DNA of 36,544 nt from Saccoglossus kowalevskii (Eukaryota; Hemichordata; Enteropneusta; Harrimaniidae): assembly GCF_000003605.2 (NCBI RefSeq), contig NW_003122917.1, positions 83,734 to 120,277 of the forward strand, read 5' to 3'. Below the pieces are notes generated by a model. It ran no database searches, was not told the DNA's origin, and was given only the letters and a program-made list of their open reading frames with translations. Of this stretch, positions 1 through 10,920 are shown one piece after another; within the stretch, counting starts at the first letter, position 1, and every line of letters begins with the position of its first letter. Made by a program: the position numbers and the translations under genes.

Positions 1-42
1 AATCATATATAGCAAACGTAGAATTACTGATGCATTACTTAC

Positions 43-139
43 CGTATTCTGTGACATATTGTATGATTCATTTCTAATCCCAACATTATAGATATAACCC
101 ATATCCATCACTACTTTGTTTATCATACCATTCGGTCCT
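43..139 (-). CDS. Gene A exon 8: second-half repeat segment
   Basis: Acceptor tttaatgcag precedes the exon and donor gtaagt follows it. It enters in phase 2 and leaves in phase 0 (97 nt), which fits the phase-2 exit of the upstream exon. The protein reads GPNGMINKVVMDMGYIYNVG followed by an N-rich stretch. It is the counterpart of the F-D-F-G-x-I-x-N-T-G start of the second half of the repeat in gene B. Too short for an ATG-based ORF search. Confidence 0.65.
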
Positions 140-1314
140 CTGCATTAAAGTAAACATGTAACAACTATTGTATATCGGCTGTATTTGTAAAATCAGTCAG
201 GAAACTAGATTTCTTCAATATTCATATCAGACACTTTTCGCTCTTATACACATATATACAAGGTAACAGTATATATGTAATATAAATGTTGAAATCTTTT
301 AAGGAACTTATGGATCACGTTTAAAGGTAATGGTTATTGGTCTTGCTTATTTACTGTGATTTTCTGCATTTCATCTTAACATCTGAACAGTAAATCTATG
401 CATGAGTGTGGATTAAGCTCGGTTATTAGGCATTCTCATTTGGGGGATGCCTGCTGGCAGAGTGGGCGATTTGGTGCTGTGGTCGTTACTTCGAATCAAA
501 CATATAATTCTTTCTCCATATAGAGCATTACATTTCTAAGAATTTAACTATTTAATTTGATTAAAAAAGTATTGGGACTGTAAGAGGAATATATGTACCA
601 GCCTGAGGGCTTTATAGTTATTATTATAATATCACTTTGACTTTTCATTAAAAGTTGCAACCAGGTCATCACAGTCGTACCGGAAACGTGAGTTTTAGCT
701 ATTGCACATAAAACACATACGTTATACCTTGACCTCCGATCCCCAAACATAGCGAGGTCTTGTGAATCACATGGGAACTATGTGTGCCAATTGTCATGAC
801 ACACGTAGTTATATAGTACCAAATCACATAAACATGATTTGACTTAATAATGACATAATTGAACATTGTTCCTACAAATGTTACGTTCTCGTATATAAAA
901 AATTAGTAACTTTATGTATTACTTCTTACAATAAAATCATATTTGCAGTTTTATTTCGTTTAATGTACAAATAATACACACACACACGAACACATGCAAC
1001 GAAACTGAACGCTATGTTGTGGAGATAAATATATCTAATTTGAAGTAGAAATTCCTTTGTAGTTACGTATCCACAAATACAACAACACCACCCAAACAAT
1101 TGTTTACGCACCGGACTCATCATCAATGCAAACTACACTTTAATATTATAGGTTCGAGCAATCACGATTCAAAAATCGTTTACGAATAACGACAATTGTG
1201 GTTCACCTTATTTGACAATTCGAACTATGAACTAACAACGATCATATATATAACTGGGACAATTTGATGCAATTTACTACTAAGCGCGCGCGATTCTGCA
1301 AATCAGATACTTAC
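140..1314 (-). other. Gene A intron 7 (no other feature seen)
   Basis: AT-rich intron of about 1.2 kb between exons 7 and 8. The small ORFs at 544-750 and 926-1126 have low-complexity composition, no domain and no splice context, so I see nothing functional here. Confidence 0.5.
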
Positions 1315-1565
1315 TCTTCCTCGATATCTGGTTGCTTGGCAACATCAACGCATGGTAAATTGCTGCCGACTGATGCCACATATACCACACACACAGACAC
1401 GTCACCTGCATCAAGATCGGGATTTGAAGAGAACGAGACGTTACAGGGAATTGACGTGCCGACAGGTACTTGGATGGTGTATGTATACTTCACAAAGCCA
1501 CCGAGAGATACAGCAGAATAGGTGTCATCGAATATATCCAAGGTAAACGAAACATCTTCATATGG
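1315..1565 (-). CDS. Gene A exon 7: first half of second beta repeat
   Basis: Acceptor ttgtttag, phase 0 in; donor gtaagt, phase 2 out (251 nt). The translation has the family pattern: an opening strand (SFTLDIF), a hydrophobic alternating stretch (VKYTYTIQVPVGT), then VSVCVVYVASVGSNLPCVDV, the clearest copy of the V-C-x-V-x(3)-V-G-x-N-L-P-C motif in gene A. The two cysteines probably form a disulfide (inference). The 85-codon and 64-codon plus-strand ORFs here are shadows. Confidence 0.8.
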
Positions 1566-2039
1566 CTAAACAAAAAATAATAATTACAATAAATAACACT
1601 TATTAAATACTTAATGTTAATTATTACGGGTAAACAAAGGCATTTATTAGTAACATTTCCTCTAATTAAGGTATTGACAAAAGAAAATCAGTCAATGATT
1701 CAGACATTTTATGAAAGTTACCAAACATGCGATTATATCAACATAAATACATCATCTGAAAGCTTAGATATAGGCGAATACAGCTGTGCAAATGTCGTAC
1801 CAATGTTCATCTGAGGTATTAACTGATGGTTAATTTCGCTATTTGTGTTTTCGACTATTAAACACACTGTTTTCAACACTTTCCATCACGCGAATGACCT
1901 GTGAATCGCATATGACGTTCGTAACGCTGTAGTTTGCACGATCGAGTCTCGGTTTCCCTTTATCATTCAAACCAGGAATGATGTTGGACAGTAATGTTTT
2001 GTGGGTAATATGACAGATTGAGCTCACTATTCTACTTAC

Positions 2040-2267
2040 CAACCAAATAGTTGACATGTGTGTAGTGAAAATAACCTGTCCAACCCATATACTAGTTTCA
2101 TTGTGATAAACAGCTCCTGCGCTGATCCGATAAGTGCCCCCTTCTTCCACATTAGCATCGTCCACCAATAATGCCGTAAACTCAATTATGATTTGGCTTG
2201 AGTTAATATTGACTGTATCAATTCCGGTGTTGGTGACTCTTTCAAGATGAAAGGTAGCTGTATCAGG
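2040..2267 (-). CDS. Gene A exon 6: second half of first beta repeat
   Basis: A 76-codon exon, phase 0-0, with acceptor ttgttgtag and donor gtaagt. It starts PDTATFHLERVTNTGIDTVN, containing the N-T-G signature, then I-I-I-E-F strands, L-V-D-D-A, and a closing S-I-W-V-G-Q-V-I-F-T-T strand. This arrangement matches gene B exons 21726-21941 and 19343-19600. Confidence 0.8.
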
Positions 2268-2371
2268 CTACAACAAAATAAATAAATGGTAGAATCTTTC
2301 GTAGAGTGAATTGTGTGTATGGTATATGTAGATTTACCTCACTGTAAGTACATACATACAACCAACTTTAC

Positions 2372-2659
2372 CTGTAACGGGTTCCCGGTACTGGAGTCTA
2401 TAACCGGTTGTTCGTCGCCTTTTATGATAACATTGCTACCCACGAACGCGATGTGCGGTGTACAAATCACAACAGCAGTTATGTTTCCATCTGTTGTGTA
2501 AAGTTCTACACTTATATCGGTTTCTTGCAATGGAAGCGTAATAGTAAGACGCAGAGACACCGCTGTGCCGATATTCAAATCAGCTATCTCTCCAGGCACC
2601 TCCCCAATCCTTTCTAACGCAAGGGATACGTTTTCTGCAAACACAATTTGTTCAACAAC
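2372..2659 (-). CDS. Gene A exon 5: first half of first beta repeat
   Basis: A 96-codon exon, phase 0-0, with acceptor ttattttag and donor gtaaag. It reads a run of strands (VSLALERIGEVPGEIADLNI, then SLRLTITLPL), a single cysteine in VVICTPHIAFVGSN, and an acidic tail. It is the direct counterpart of gene B exon 22759-23037, which has the same phase, the same single-Cys variant (T-L-C-S-P-N-I-S-H-T-G-S-N) and almost the same length. Confidence 0.8.
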
Positions 2660-2969
2660 CTAAAATAAATCCATAAAAATTATGTACATTATTTTCATCG
2701 AGAAAACCATTTAGAGCCCAATTGTAACCAATATGAACTACATCCATGGTATATCATATATCCAATTGTACATTAAAATCCCGAATCCTCGACCACCAAA
2801 AGCTGATAACGGCAATTTATTAGCGATATTAATGTGAGGAACCACATTATAATAGTTCTCGTTTGGCCTGTCTTTTATAGAAATTGGTTAAGTACAATCT
2901 ATGTGCCAATCTTCGAAGATTATCTCTTTCCTTGATTGTAAGAATAATGTCCGTTTTAGCTAACCTTGT

Positions 2970-4206
2970 CAATCCGTGACACCTGGCGACCATTCATTAT
3001 ATAAAATACATGGCAAATAAAGTAAATATGATTATGCCAAAAAATCATTTCTCAATATTGAAAACGACAACGGAAATTGAATTTTACCCAGATTTTCAAA
3101 TGCGCATCTGTCGAATTGAAATACAAAATCCATATGAACATATCACAATATGTGATGAATTCAACATTGTCGAGTGTATAGCGCACAAATCTAAATTGAA
3201 AATTGATATATTGAAATCAAAAGTTCTATATTCAATGTGTATTGGTAGGACCCACTACACCCGACCTAGTTTCGACGTATACGCAAAGGGACCGAAATAT
3301 CCGGCGGCAGTCAAAACATTGTGGGGCTAGGGATCAACCAACAGCATTTCAACAACATATTGGAGTAGAGGGCGTGTCACCTTGCCAGTGTATTGCCAAT
3401 ACATACAGACAGACACATGCTTCGTTCTTGAAACCGGTCATTCATTAAAACGTTGAGTCTACCTGCTCTAACCGGTAGTTCTAATTCCAGTACTTCTTCC
3501 TGCACCTTGATATTAGCCGGCATACTGCATGCACCAACCCCAACCACCGTGACTATTACGAGCGAGCTTCGTATTGTTCTATGCGCTGTTTCGTCCCGTG
3601 TCAGTGCAAATCATGTCGACATATTTCAACTTCCAGCCAATAGAAAACGCCGTAATATTAGAGGTGTGGCTTAAATGACATTCTACTAACTGTTCACCCA
3701 ATGAAGATGACTCCAAATCATTCGTTTATTCAATTAGACTGTTTCAGTTTTCAGCTGGCTTGGATCTCTTTCCGGTTCCCCCGTCGAGAATGTTTCTATG
3801 TCAAAGGGCCGGTTATGGCAATGCTAACTTGTATCAAATCTCGACGGTTTTTTTTGTTATCTTGAAAATAGGACATGACCCAGATGAAATAATGAAATTT
3901 GACTCCAATATTCCAATTTTCAATTTGTCGTAGTACGCCCTCACTCCAATTTGAGCTTGTATTTTGAAAGTTTAACTGTGATAATGAGAATAAAATAATG
4001 AATGGCCACAGTATGTAGGGCAGATGTACGCATAATTTAAAATGGAATAAAACCGATGTGGCTTTATTACTTGAAGCATTAAATATGGATATTTTTCATA
4101 GTCCAAGTGTAAATTTCAAAGACGAAACCTGACGTTTTGCCATAATTCCATCTTGTTTATTTGATACACACACGAGAAAATGAATGGCCGCCAGGTGTCA
4201 CGGATT
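2970..4206. mobile_element. Non-autonomous DNA-transposon-like insertion with terminal inverted repeats
   Basis: The sequence aatccgtgacacctggcg at 2971 recurs in reverse complement ending at 4206. The match extends through ccattcatt, about 28 bp per arm with one mismatch, with patchy similarity further inward (caaataaa, attatg). The left end abuts cttgt (2965-2969) and the right end is followed by cttgt (4207-4211), a possible 5-bp target duplication if the element starts at 2970. No transposase-like ORF is visible in the 1.24 kb interior; the 106-codon plus ORF at 3010-3330 has no recognisable domain. It lies wholly in gene A intron 4, and part of the interior (about 3240-3700) is locally more GC-rich than the surroundings. 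Confidence 0.55.
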
Positions 4207-4571
4207 CTTGTTGCCTTATTTTTTGTCACATGTCTCGACACAAAAAGGGCATGCGAATCACAAATATTATTAAAACGGAATGCCATGTCTTAAATGCCAA
4301 ATTTGTGTTGAATGTATGCATAATGAAGGTGAATTTGCGTTGACCGGCTTGCATAATTTAGAAGTAATCATATATTCACACTTGTGCGTGTACAGGAGTG
4401 AACCACACGTATAATATTATATTTATTATTAATATTCTCTGTGTAATGAATGTTTATATAGCCTTGCCTTTGCAAGGTTTGTGTTTTTGCGTTGATTTTT
4501 GTAATCTATAATACAAAAATGTGCAAATTACTTTAATTGAAAACGGAAATGAAACTCGATTTTCAACTTAC

Positions 4572-4948
4572 TCTTTTGCTTCGCTTATAGTTAAGGTGAG
4601 AATCGCTATCTTCTACGGCCACGACACTCACTTTAACATCGGATGTATCAAGAACATGTCGTAACCCCAATTCTTCGTCGTCATAGACAGCGATTACCTG
4701 AGATAAGTAAACTTGACCAGCGTTCAACAGAGAACCATCTTTAACGCTGATCGCGCCAGATGTTGAATCTAGATCGAACAGACTTCCAAATGTCTCGTCT
4801 GTTATCAGGATCTTCACATCTTGTTTACAGTTGTCTGCAGGTTCGTAGTTCGTGACGTCAGCAACCAGGAATGGTGTAGAATGATAATGATTCTGCATAA
4901 TTTCTACTTCGTATAACGATTCTATGAACTCTGTTTTAATAACAGCAG
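4572..4948 (-). CDS. Gene A exon 4: cadherin-like domain
   Basis: Acceptor tgtttttacag at phase 1, donor AGA|gtaagt at phase 0 (377 nt, 125 codons plus a split codon). The cadherin core is seen as LFDLDSTSGAISV, the family's F-x-I-D-x-x-T-G-x-I-x-V strand pair, and the end as V-K-V-S-V-V-A-V-E-D-S-D. A canonical D-x-N-D-N Ca linker is absent, so Ca binding is doubtful. Starting at the 4898 ATG would drop about 16 residues that align with gene B (the stretch ending in L-Y-E-V-E-I), so the upstream acceptor is preferred. The C-terminal YKRSKR stretch is basic. Confidence 0.8.
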
Positions 4949-5453
4949 CTGTAAAAACATTCTATAAGTTTTGCTTTTGCATCTTATTCTGTAAATGTAC
5001 CACTGGGTACGCTTCTTATTATATACAATTCTTTTGTCAGTTAGTTAATATTTAATTTAATCTGTCATATTTCATTTCAATCATTGGTGTAATTCGCATC
5101 TACAAATTGAAAATCATTTTTGAGTTGCCTATATACAAAACAGTAAATGAACAATTACAATAATGTAAATATTATATAGGGACTATTTGAAAGCATTTGT
5201 AGATAAGCTGTTTGTCTAGAAACATACGAAGATTTTGCGCGGATACTGATATCTATAATTAATTGATTACGAGTTTTTACCCATTTTATGTGGAAATTGA
5301 AAATCGACACCCTTTGATAGAGAATATCGATATCGTCATTTAATGCTTTTTAACATATTCTATCTACTGCAATAATTGATTTTTGCTAATACTAAGTGAA
5401 AGGTATAGATTTATCATTCAAAATGTACACAAATAGTTCAACGTATAATGTAC

Positions 5454-5549
5454 CTGGTTGAGTACAATTAGTACCTGTCCCAGCATGCATTGCAGACGCA
5501 TTCGTCTTTGCTGTTACAGTAACCATAGAAACAATTGTACTCCTCCAAT
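5454..5549 (-). CDS. Gene A exon 3: EGF-like module, with one-base slip
   Basis: Acceptor tttattcgcag, phase 2 in. It reads C-F-Y-G-Y-C-N-S-K-D-E-C-V-C-N-A-C-W-D, an EGF-like cysteine spacing matching gene B exon 25256-25353. Just after the W-D codons (about 5475-5480) the frame runs into TAA. One base to the side it continues G-T-N-C-T-Q-P-G, exactly as in gene B, to a phase-1 donor CCAG|gtacat that fits exon 4. The length of 96 nt is one more than the phases allow. The alternative donor GACAG|gtacta would exit in phase 2 and not fit. The slip is either a base error or a real lesion. Confidence 0.65.
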
Positions 5550-6154
5550 CTGCGAATAAAGTGAATGTAATTAATTCATATTAAATGAATAGTCTTAATT
5601 TGTAGTTGATGTAAACAAATAAAATGCAACGTAACTTGATACATATACTATATTTATTTTGTGTTGGGTGTTTAAATTTATCATACATCGAACGGTCGGT
5701 GGTGCAATTTCCCAGAGTTCTTCTGTGAAATCCGATTCCTTGTTCGACTCATCAAATACGGAACATAATTGTGCCGTGTTATTAGCACTATTTATTATTT
5801 CTTATCACTACACACGTTAACAACTCAAAACCACGAAGTGTTTTACTGTTGTTCATATACATGTTTATGTTCACTGTTCAATAATTAAAATACTTTATAT
5901 GTATATTTCATTTTCAGAACGAGTAATCAAAAAGAAAACAGGACAATGTGAACTAGCTTATCACATCCAATAAATCTATATCAATAAATTCATCCAACCG
6001 TTCCATTATTTATAACTGTAAACTGTAATATAATTTCTAATGTTGTTACTGAATTACACAGTGTGTATATAAATCGCTAATCAGCATATCGATGGACTAA
6101 TTAGTAGCTTCTATTTATTATAAGTTTGTTGAATGAGGTTTGGAGAATACTTAC

Positions 6155-6227
6155 AAACATTTTGAAAATGTACGCTCATCTGCTTTGACGTATTTCTGAC
6201 AAATTGGTACCTGGCTTACAGCGATGA
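6155..6227 (-). CDS. Gene A exon 2: N-terminal Cys-bearing segment
   Basis: A 73-nt exon from acceptor tttattccag (phase 1) to donor gtaagt (phase 2). It encodes about 24 residues, VIAVSQVPICQKYVKADERT then F-S-K-C, leading into the EGF-like exon. Position, size and phases equal gene B exon 25611-25665. Sequence conservation is low, so the call rests on splice sites and phase. Confidence 0.6.
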
Positions 6228-6769
6228 CTGGAATAAAGTACGGTAAGAATAAACAAGAGAAGAAGGCTGTGGCGTTGTCCGTTGAATAAACTGCTGGGTA
6301 ACTGACACTCATAACATTACATAAAATCAGCAGTAGGCAGATTTATGTACCACAAAGCATACAGTCATGAAGTCGATCTAATTAGTAAGTTATAATCCAC
6401 ATCAAACACGTGCTCATCCTTGAAAAAAAATTCTCCCACATGATGAGGCAAGTCCTTTAAATGAATCGAAAATGTCATTCTAAACTCGGAATATACTTTA
6501 CGCACGCTGCAATAGCACGTGGGCGGCGAAATGTACATCCATAGGCTGGGAAAGTGAAACGCTGCTGTAATGATGCGGAGAATAAAGATGAAATAATTCC
6601 AACTATTACGACCTTCTCCCAATTGATACATGTTTCAACTAGGCGGTAGCAAAATGAATCTAAAGACATTAGTTTAAGATAAGTAGGAAAAACTGGCAAG
6701 AGCCCGCCACCGCATGACATTATTTACTAGTATTATATTATACTACAATTGCAATATTAACAAACTTAC

Positions 6770-6836
6770 CGGAATTATAAGAATGGCAAATAGCAATAAG
6801 CAATAACAGGTAGTTTCTCTGTGCTGCCATGGTCAT
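6770..6836 (-). CDS. Gene A exon 1: start codon and signal peptide
   Basis: ATG at 6836 or at 6830; the second has an ACCATGG context. It is followed by a polar head (MAAQRNY), a hydrophobic core L-L-L-L-I-A-I, and a phase-1 donor CCG|gtaagt. It is a typical secretory signal peptide and sits on its own exon, as in gene B. In-frame ATGs further upstream exist, so the exact start is uncertain. No convincing TATA box was seen in the AT-rich upstream DNA. Confidence 0.65.
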
Positions 6837-8153
6837 ATCAAATGCACATATTCTTGTCAGTTTGTCATCCAAGTGGACAAACATCACGTGACATGCTATT
6901 ATACGGTGGCAACAATTACGCCGATAGTTTATTTGATTCAAACAGGTATTGATTTTATCATTTGTGGATCGAATTATACCGACCTCCACTCCATGCATTA
7001 AGCTATTATTGACTTGTTTCCGTTATACTATTGAAATATATCTATAATTGTTAAATTACCACGTGTTCAAAATCATTTTTGTGTCTTGCACTAAATTGAT
7101 TGTAAGACAGTTATACATATTATAAATACACCAAAGAGAAGCTGTCATATAAGCACGATACAATGCCCCAAATAAACAATTCTCTATATTTACGTTTTTT
7201 TTTTAATTCTGTGTTAATTATTTGTTTAACAAATTATATGTGCTACATGTTACAACTAGGTCAAAATGGAATACACAAATAGCCTAAGATCATCCATCCC
7301 GTTCACATTTTCTAGAACAAAAAGACGTGTACCAACTCTAACAAGTGAAATGTACACCGTTTTTATTTATACACGTGGAAATAATTATATACAGGCAATT
7401 ATCGTTGCCCACTGTCGTCACAAACACAAATCACAAGTAATATAAACCTTGTTCAGAAAACAAATACTATGATATTAATACATTATAATACGTGTCACAA
7501 TGTATGTTGGGTATGAACTCCGTTGCACGCTGATAATAAATTAATTTATTCAAATTGAAATAAATTATACGTCTGGGAATATATATTGAGTTACACATAT
7601 GTTAAGGTCAGATTCAATCTTAAAATATATATAAACAATATGCAGATTTTAGTGTTCTTGGAAATCAATTTACAATCAAAAGTACTTTGAACACAATAAC
7701 TAGTTGTCTTTGTTATAATTTTAATTAATATTAACTATACAATTATTCAAGCTGAACTCAACATGATACAAATTACAAATTCATTACGAGAATACATCAA
7801 AGTAAGAACGAGGGCAGTACGGTGACATATCGGTCGACGTATCTTTTTTTATTTGTAGTCGCTATGTTTGATATATATTATCTCGTAAGTCCAGCGAAAC
7901 ATATTTTACGAGATTCGTGCCTATGTGAAGGGTTCCTTTCAGTGACGTAATTATATTTGAATGCGCCCACATGGGGTTTAACGGACGGCTGAATCGCAAT
8001 GTAGAATAATAAAAAATATCCACATTATCTCGCTAAATGACATCAATATATTCCATACAATTGATTGTAAATTGCAAATACTATTACATATTACCAACAA
8101 TTACAGTTCGATTTGTTTCCATATATCAACAATAACGTTTCCATAAAACACAA
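6837..8153. other. Intergenic region between gene B 3' end and gene A start
   Basis: AT-rich, about 1.3 kb, without a supportable exon on either strand. It should hold the gene B 3' UTR and the gene A promoter. On the minus strand an AATAAA lies at 7854-7849, about 300 nt after the gene B stop, and is the best candidate polyadenylation signal. Confidence 0.4.
7849..7854 (-). terminator. Candidate polyadenylation signal of gene B
   Basis: AATAAA on the minus strand about 300 nt beyond the TGA at 8154. In AT-rich DNA such hexamers occur by chance, so this is only a plausible site. Confidence 0.25.
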
Positions 8154-8278
8154 TCACGAAGATGGATAGGTCCATTCACCAACTAATATCCAAGAGCCAA
8201 AAGTCAACGAAGAAGTGTCGTTGACAGCGGCCTGTGTGTCTACTTGACCCAGTCTCTTAAAAATACCCCGCTTGGCAG
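8154..8278 (-). CDS. Gene B exon 28: C-terminal exon and stop
   Basis: Acceptor cattttatttcag-type site (atttcag), phase 1, matching the phase-1 exit of the preceding exon. It encodes A-A-K-R-G-I-F-K-R-L-G-Q-V-D-T, an N-glycosylation-type N-D-T, then S-W-I-L-V-G-E-W-T-Y and stops. The hydrophobic stretch is too short and interrupted for a membrane anchor. Confidence 0.6.
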
Positions 8279-8709
8279 CTGAAATGAAATGGTATATTAC
8301 AGTGAAACAGATGTTTAACGCAAATCTGAATATTCAATAATGTCATAACATCTCTCCGGTGATGGTCGAGAAAGACATAGCAAAATTTCGTAAATAATGT
8401 ATATGGTCTAAATCGAGACTCTGGTATTTTGACTAACCTTGGTGATTCGCCATTTCGATATAAAATAATTTTAGTTCAATTTCTCACTTATTTGCAGGTA
8501 AAATTTTAAGTGGTATATATTTCAAATGGTGCCTGTACTTGTATTGTTATTCACAATCGATACCTGGTTTGACATATTCATCTGTTTAGCGATACATACG
8601 CCGCCCTCTATTGCACGAATGCAATGCCGTTTGAGTTCGTGCAACTCGGAAAAGTGATTAAAATAATTTTTACCGTGGCGGAGACGGATTGTCACACAGA
8701 TAAACTCAC

Positions 8710-8982
8710 CTCCCCATTGATAATATTCATCGCCTGATACATCTTCCAATACACTAGACGGATGAGGTTCATCCTCGATGAAATCAAATGGTACACTACG
8801 AGCCTTTACAACTTCTATAAAGGCATCTGTTTCATATTCTAGGTAATTATCAAATACGACCGTATTCCAGGTTAATCCTAGGTCATCGCTTCTCATCACA
8901 GCTCTCTTGTTCTGTGCAATACCGTACAATTCACGGGTGGATGGTATTGTGGCTATCACGTTGGCAACGTTATTGTCAATAT
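8710..8982 (-). CDS. Gene B exon 27: Asp-box (BNR-like) propeller segment
   Basis: A 273-nt exon, phase 1-1, acceptor atattcag, donor gtgagt. It holds IATIPSTRELYGIAQNKR, a propeller-like strand pair, then SDDLGLTW, a perfect S-x-D-x-G-x-T-W Asp box, and an acidic tail ending E-Y-Y-Q-W-G. Asp boxes occur in sialidase and VPS10/sortilin-type beta-propellers. One or two copies are too few for a full propeller, so the fold is open. The ATG at 9070 seen in an open frame lies upstream of the acceptor and is not needed. Confidence 0.75.
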
Positions 8983-10562
8983 CTGAATATTGATGGTATA
9001 CATGAGATGGAAATATTATAATACATAAAATTACTAATAGGTGTGTATACATATAGAGCCATATATCCACTACATTCTCACAGACACGTCACATTTATTA
9101 CAAAAAAATACAAGTAGAATGATAAAAACAATGATATAAAAAGTTCACAATTATGAATAAAGACGAGTTTCAGTATCTTCAACATCATTCGTGATACAAA
9201 ACAGTATACAACAGAAAAATAATACAATTTGAATATACAAATAAGCGAATATAATAAAATAGAGATTTAAAAGTTAAAATTACAAACTGAGTTTTCTTTT
9301 CTGTAACGCCTTATAAGTACATTTTAGCACACTAGCATCTGTCATGCGCATTATAAATATACATTAATCGGTATTTGGGTGGTTGACATATTGACGTGGT
9401 AAGTAATGTACTCGCAAATCCCGATAGGCGGGGCAAAGAAGTATTCGTCTTGCGCACTGGTATTGTACCATTGCATTCTTTATAGTATCTAGCGACACTG
9501 ACAATGCTTTGATGTCTTCCCACTTTTAGTGGCAAACATTAACAAGGGAAACATGCCATAGCTTGAATCAATTTGGGATGATAATTTATTAATAGATGTT
9601 TTCCAACTGCAACGCGCTTTTATAATATTTCTACATACACAATTTAGGTTTGTTGCAAATATTACTCCACGAGTTTTTGTACAAACCATACGTATCCAAA
9701 ACCGTGAGAATACAACAGTTCTTAACAGTTATAAGTTTTAGCCAGAAATTTACCAGACTCACAAACCACTGATTCTCTAGAGCAACTTGGCGGTCATTTT
9801 CAATAGCATCCAACAAACTTAAATCCCAAATTTCAGAACAATTAATCAGTAAAATCACTGTATAGTATTAGTATGACAGATCATAAGGTAGATACGGAAA
9901 GGTAGCACGGTAGCCAGAAGAACTTGAAAATTCAGAGCTGGAAATATACATACATGTTGGTTTACATATTGCCAAAATAGTTCAATGTATTTATGAACAG
10001 GCGTCCCGTGTAGCTTGTGCAATACTTTCGTGGCGTGAACATATTTGCTGAACCTAATAATATGAAGGGCTGCAATATTTAGGACAAGACGGAGCTACTT
10101 TAAATTGATCTGAGAGATAATTATCAATCAAAATAATTAATGGACTAACTCTTCTGTTGTTTCTGGTCTTTTCTGTGGCCAGAATCTGTTTCTGGGGGTG
10201 AAATAGCGTGTACATATGAATACGGTAATGTATTTATATTTATATACATGAGCCCCGGGATTTCACAAGAATATTGATTGAATAGTGGGTTATCCTGTAT
10301 GCGTGGATGGTAGGTTTTACTAGTTTTGATTGAAAGAAAAATGGGTTACACAGTTATGTTTTGTCTGAGTTCAGTTTTAAATAGTTCAGTTCCACCAATA
10401 TCGTATATACCTGGGTACATGTGTTCATAACTAACAACCGATTAGTTACAAAACTGACTAAATGCTGATTTTAACATTCATTCGCTTGAAAAGTAGTATT
10501 TTTCCAACGACTTTATATCAAATCAATATATTGAATGTGTGTGTTCAATTATTTCTACTCAC
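8983..10562 (-). other. Gene B intron 26 (about 1.6 kb)
   Basis: The largest gene B intron; the flanking exons are both phase 1. Three overlapping minus-strand ORFs at 9332-9858 have no acceptor/donor in a usable phase and look like chance frames or a decayed element. A missed symmetric exon cannot be excluded. Confidence 0.4.
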
Positions 10563-10612
10563 CATGCCATGTGTCGCCTCTGTCACGTGAACAAGAACAT
10601 CTAATTGGTCCA
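10563..10612 (-). CDS. Gene B exon 26: first Asp box
   Basis: A 50-nt exon with acceptor tatttccag (phase 2) and donor gtgagt (phase 1). It encodes GPIRCSCSRDRGDTWH; SRDRGDTW is an exact Asp box. Gene C exon 35286-35447 has the matching SEDRGRTWH. Confidence 0.75.
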
Positions 10613-10841
10613 CTGGAAATAACACAACATAAGAATTAAGCAGTGACTATACTTTTCTACAACTGGGACTACATATTTAATGTATACGTTTTGCATGCAA
10701 CGTCCATACTTAGTATATTTAAACCGGAATAAGAAATCTAACCTGTTAAGTTGTAGGCAAATTTGACGACCATGAAATAGAACTCATTCACTAACATAAT
10801 TCACAAAAGCTGTTCAATCAATTTAATGCGAAAATACTTAC

Positions 10842-10920
10842 TCTATATATTCTAATATGCAGACAAACACAGCGCCATCTACCGGATCCACAATGAAACC
10901 ACGTTCATATTGATCAAGAT
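10842..10920 (-). CDS. Gene B exon 25: propeller-type strands before Asp box
   Basis: A 79-nt exon, phase 1 in, phase 2 out, acceptor catttacag, donor gtaagt. The protein is DLDQYERGFIVDPVDGAVFV then C-I-L-E-Y-I, alternating hydrophobic strands as found before Asp boxes in propeller blades. Confidence 0.65.

Larger units (their letters stand above)
43..6836 (-). other. Gene A: secreted EGF-cadherin-repeat protein, 3' incomplete
   Basis: Eight exons on the minus strand were joined by splice signals and phase: 6836-6770, 6227-6155, 5549-5454, 4948-4572, 2659-2372, 2267-2040, 1565-1315 and 139-43. The order is signal peptide, Cys-rich/EGF-like module over two exons, cadherin-like domain, one full two-part beta repeat, and most of a second. 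The last exon ends in phase 0 at a donor, so the gene continues past the left edge. Exon phases of the first six exons match gene B exactly (1, 1-2, 2-1, 1-0, 0-0, 0-0), so A and B are tandem duplicates. Exon 5549-5454 contains a one-base slip. The product should be extracellular, probably adhesive or recognitive; that role is inferred from the domains only. I do not recognise a named orthologue. Confidence 0.7.

Noticed and set aside
3010-3330. 106-codon plus-strand ORF
   Set aside because: No recognisable domain; it lies within the TIR-bounded intronic insertion and does not read as a transposase.
3440-3640. Minus-strand frame with V-I-V-T-V-V-G-V-G-A-C, loosely like the repeat motif
   Set aside because: Sits inside the inserted element, flanking splice sites are poor and the phase does not fit exons 4 and 5 of gene A.
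6365-6720. Minus ORFs of 81-88 codons between gene A exons 1 and 2
   Set aside because: Lack homology and acceptable acceptor/donor pairs; exons 1 and 2 join in phase without them.
9332-9858. Overlapping minus ORFs in gene B intron 26, with W-D-L-S-L-L-D-A-I reminiscent of retroelement reverse-transcriptase ends
   Set aside because: Too short and unclear; no catalytic motif seen and no repeat ends found.
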